Origin: Bacillota bacterium
Lineage (GTDB): Bacteria > Bacillota > Limnochordia > Darwinibacteriales > JAAYFS01
Direction: 5' to 3'
NCBI GenBank assembly: GCA_012728115.1
Contig: JAAYFS010000026.1
Location: forward strand, 1-48,479
Length of the DNA stretch: 48,479 bases
The stretch's first letter is position 1. Every line of letters starts with the position of its first letter. Under the pieces are notes generated by a model that ran no database searches, was not told the DNA's origin, and saw only the letters and a list, made by a program, of their open reading frames with translations. A program made the translations under genes and the position numbers. Below are positions 46,977-48,479 of this stretch, in pieces.

Positions 46977-47062
46977 GCCGAAGTGGTGGAACTGGCAGAC
47001 ACGCACGACTCAAAATCGTGTGGGATTATCCCATGAGGGTTCGATTCCCTCCTTCGGCACCA
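46977..47062 (+). tRNA. tRNA-Leu (anticodon CAA)
   Basis: 86 nt including an encoded CCA. Acceptor stem GCCGAAG/CTTCGGC, anticodon stem CACGA/TCGTG with loop CTCAAAA giving CAA, a long variable arm (GGGATTATCCC-type, class II tRNA) and T-arm GGTTCGATTCC. Single tRNA with its own promoter. Confidence 0.96.
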
Positions 47063-47133
47063 TAGATATCTACAGCCCGATTTATTGTAGGGCGTTTCAA
47101 GATAATAGATTGAATGTGGACAGGAAATTTGTT

Positions 47134-47200
47134 TTAGCCCGACTCCGTAAAAAATGGATAAGTCGGGCTAAGCGAAGCGGCTTATCAAGCCGTTTTTTTT
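47134..47200 (+). terminator. double hairpin with terminator downstream of tRNA-Leu
   Basis: The first hairpin is a perfect 11-bp stem (TTAGCCCGACT / AGTCGGGCTAA, 47134-47171). The second is CGGCTT-ATC-AAGCCG followed by eight Ts (47178-47200), a classic intrinsic terminator. The upstream stretch 47063-47133 holds another short GCCC/GGGC hairpin. It may be only the tRNA trailer or a separate small RNA. Confidence 0.75.
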
Positions 47201-47269
47201 ATTCAATTATTTACTCTGGCATCTTTCCAACATCCTCCTGCAAATCAGGAAACACATGTCCATAGTTGC

Positions 47270-47488
47270 CTACGGTAATTTCGATTCAATTATTACCAAG
47301 CACTTTCTGAACCACATGGGACCAGGTGTGATTGGGAAAATTAGCCGCGAAAAAGTGTAGTTTGCTTCCGGTACCGTACCACATCTTTTTCCCACGAACA
47401 CACTGGCAACCGTCGTTCCATGATACATATCAGTTTCATTGACAGCTCCAATTTTCCCGTAATAGATTAGACGATCACCGAACTCTTC
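47270..47488 (-). pseudogene. fragment of a subtilisin-like (S8) serine protease
   Basis: A 72-codon open stretch bounded upstream by an in-frame TGA and lacking a plausible start. It contains YHGTTVASVFVGK followed by GTVPEANYTF, closely resembling the S8 active-site histidine region (HGTxVAS...G-x-APEA). The catalytic Asp side and the Ser domain are missing, so it is a remnant. It begins 18 nt after the stop codon of the membrane protease gene on the same strand. Confidence 0.6.
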
Positions 47489-47506
47489 TCATAACCATAG
47501 TAACGC

Positions 47507-48479
47507 CTAAAAGCCTACCACATTACTGAGGGCATGAATTAGTATCCAAGGCCAGAGCATTCCCGTACGATATACCCCGTACGCCATCAAGCCTCCAAAC
47601 AAACTAGTACTAGCAACACTACTTAAAGCCAATGGTACAGTGGGATAAACTCGAAAGACAAAATCTGGAATGTGCAAGAGAGCGAACAACAATGTAGATA
47701 GACCGATTCCCCAAATTGGTTTCTTGGTGATGGCTATGAATAAAGGTTGCATCACGCCACGAAAAAAGAACTCTTCTTGGAATCCAGCATACATAATGGC
47801 ATAAACAAGAAAAATCCAACGTTCAATAGTCAAGCCACTAAAGAGGAATGCGGCCATGTAGATAATTAAAAAAGGGAGTGCGGGCTTCAGATCACCTCTA
47901 AAAAAACCAAACTCTCCCTTCCTGACTCCTAATTTATACAAAACGAAGGCAGGAATCAATACGAAAAATGGTAAGCCACGTAAAACGTTGGTAATCATAT
48001 ATCCCCCTGAAAATTCATCAAAAAAATTATACCAAAGGGTCCATCCAGGGATAAATGAAAACAAAGGATGTCCTGGCATAAGCCCTTGCCTCTGCAACCG
48101 ATCCACAATTGAGCCTAGGATGAATATGTAAATAACAATAATGATCACCGCACCTTGCTTAGCCCGCCTTGAACCGAAATTCTGTGCAGCGAATCGATCC
48201 CCCATAGGCTCCTCTGATAAGAGATAAATTGACCCTAAGGCAAGTCCATAGACAAAAATGCCAATAAGACCAGAGCGCAATCCATTAACGAAACTACCGC
48301 CGTAAGTAGTATTCGACCACACTTTTGTAGAAACAAAAAGTAGCGCAAAGGTAACAGGTACAGGTTTGCCCGAAACCTCAATCTCACCCACAAGTGCTTT
48401 GTACGCTCCTTCAAGCGCCACAATCAGTCCTTTGCCTCCAGCATCGACAACGCCCGCTTGTTTCAGGACCGGTAGGATG
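47507..48479 (-). CDS. DAK2 (FakA-type) segment joined in frame to a CPBP intramembrane protease (5' end outside window)
   Basis: The frame is open to the window edge. Its first residues (ILPVLKQAGVVDAGGKGLI, then LEGAYKAL) match the end of the DAK2 domain of fatty-acid kinase FakA/YloV. Without a stop it runs into a membrane protein of about eight hydrophobic segments carrying CPBP (CAAX protease/Abi) motifs: EEFFFRG, FALLHIPDF and HALSN. FakA's own middle and C-terminal domains are absent. No convincing internal start with a ribosome-binding site was found for the protease. It could be a true fusion, a deletion product or an assembly join. Confidence 0.75.
   Translation of the reverse strand, partial: ILPVLKQAGVVDAGGKGLIVALEGAYKALVGEIEVSGKPVPVTFALLFVSTKVWSNTTYGGSFVNGLRSGLIGIFVYGLALGSIYLLSEEPMGDRFAAQNFGSRRAKQGAVIIIVIYIFILGSIVDRLQRQGLMPGHPLFSFIPGWTLWYNFFDEFSGGYMITNVLRGLPFFVLIPAFVLYKLGVRKGEFGFFRGDLKPALPFLIIYMAAFLFSGLTIERWIFLVYAIMYAGFQEEFFFRGVMQPLFIAITKKPIWGIGLSTLLFALLHIPDFVFRVYPTVPLALSSVASTSLFGGLMAYGVYRTGMLWPWILIHALSNVVGF

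Noticed and set aside
47041-47062. tRNA-Leu 3' end as an integration site of a mobile element
   Set aside because: I found no second copy of the tRNA 3' end to the right and no integrase gene, although the region looks rearranged.
46852-47265. Plus-strand 137-codon open frame
   Set aside because: It runs through the tRNA-Leu gene and its terminator hairpins, so it cannot be a real protein gene.

Overview
The window looks like chromosomal DNA of a low-GC, probably anaerobic Bacillota of the Clostridia type. The evidence is a SCIFF peptide with its radical SAM maturase (a clostridial hallmark), RemA, an SLH-domain envelope protein, a B12-dependent ribonucleotide reductase, a PerR peroxide sensor, strong Shine-Dalgarno sequences and frequent GTG/TTG starts. 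No species can be named from the sequence alone. Most genes lie on the minus strand, and no transposase or CRISPR array is visible.

Left block (1-11450, minus strand): a catabolic locus. Three tandem paralogous cytoplasmic S9 peptidases are followed by a GH127 beta-L-arabinofuranosidase with an intact catalytic site, a two-cysteine proline-racemase-family epimerase, a small 2Fe-2S protein and an FAD oxidoreductase that runs off the left edge. Together they suggest the breakdown of arabinosylated, hydroxyproline-rich plant cell-wall glycoprotein (extensin-like) fragments. Arabinose would be removed, the peptides cut, and trans-4-hydroxy-L-proline epimerised and oxidised. This pathway is my inference and is the most interesting system in the window.

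Housekeeping block (11600-22000, minus strand): in transcription order, a Ca2+-type P-ATPase, yicC, an actinobacterial-type IHF, remA, gmk, rpoZ, a terminator, priA, def, fmt, a DUF116 protein and a YugP-like zinc peptidase. Next come a TPR lipoprotein (minus), rqcH (plus), purH (minus), a small coiled-coil protein (plus), an AzgA-type purine permease, a homocysteine S-methyltransferase, a SagB-type nitroreductase and a cold-shock gene with a long leader (all minus), and a response regulator-diguanylate cyclase (plus).

SCIFF block (31600-35900, minus strand): a UTRA-type regulator, OppD and OppF without permeases, then the 50-residue SCIFF precursor under its own strong promoter, an intervening terminator, and the maturase.

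Right block (35900-48479): in transcription order, a minus-strand run of polA, mutM, coaE, mgsA, a lytic transglycosylase and nicotinate phosphoribosyltransferase; a plus-strand SLH protein; and minus-strand perR, nrdJ and an L,D-transpeptidase. A four-unit 13-bp tandem repeat separates perR from nrdJ. A plus-strand tRNA-Leu(CAA) is followed by two strong hairpins. Right of the tRNA the sequence looks rearranged: it holds a fragment of a subtilisin-like protease and a DAK2 (FakA-type) segment joined in frame to a CPBP membrane protease that is cut by the window edge.
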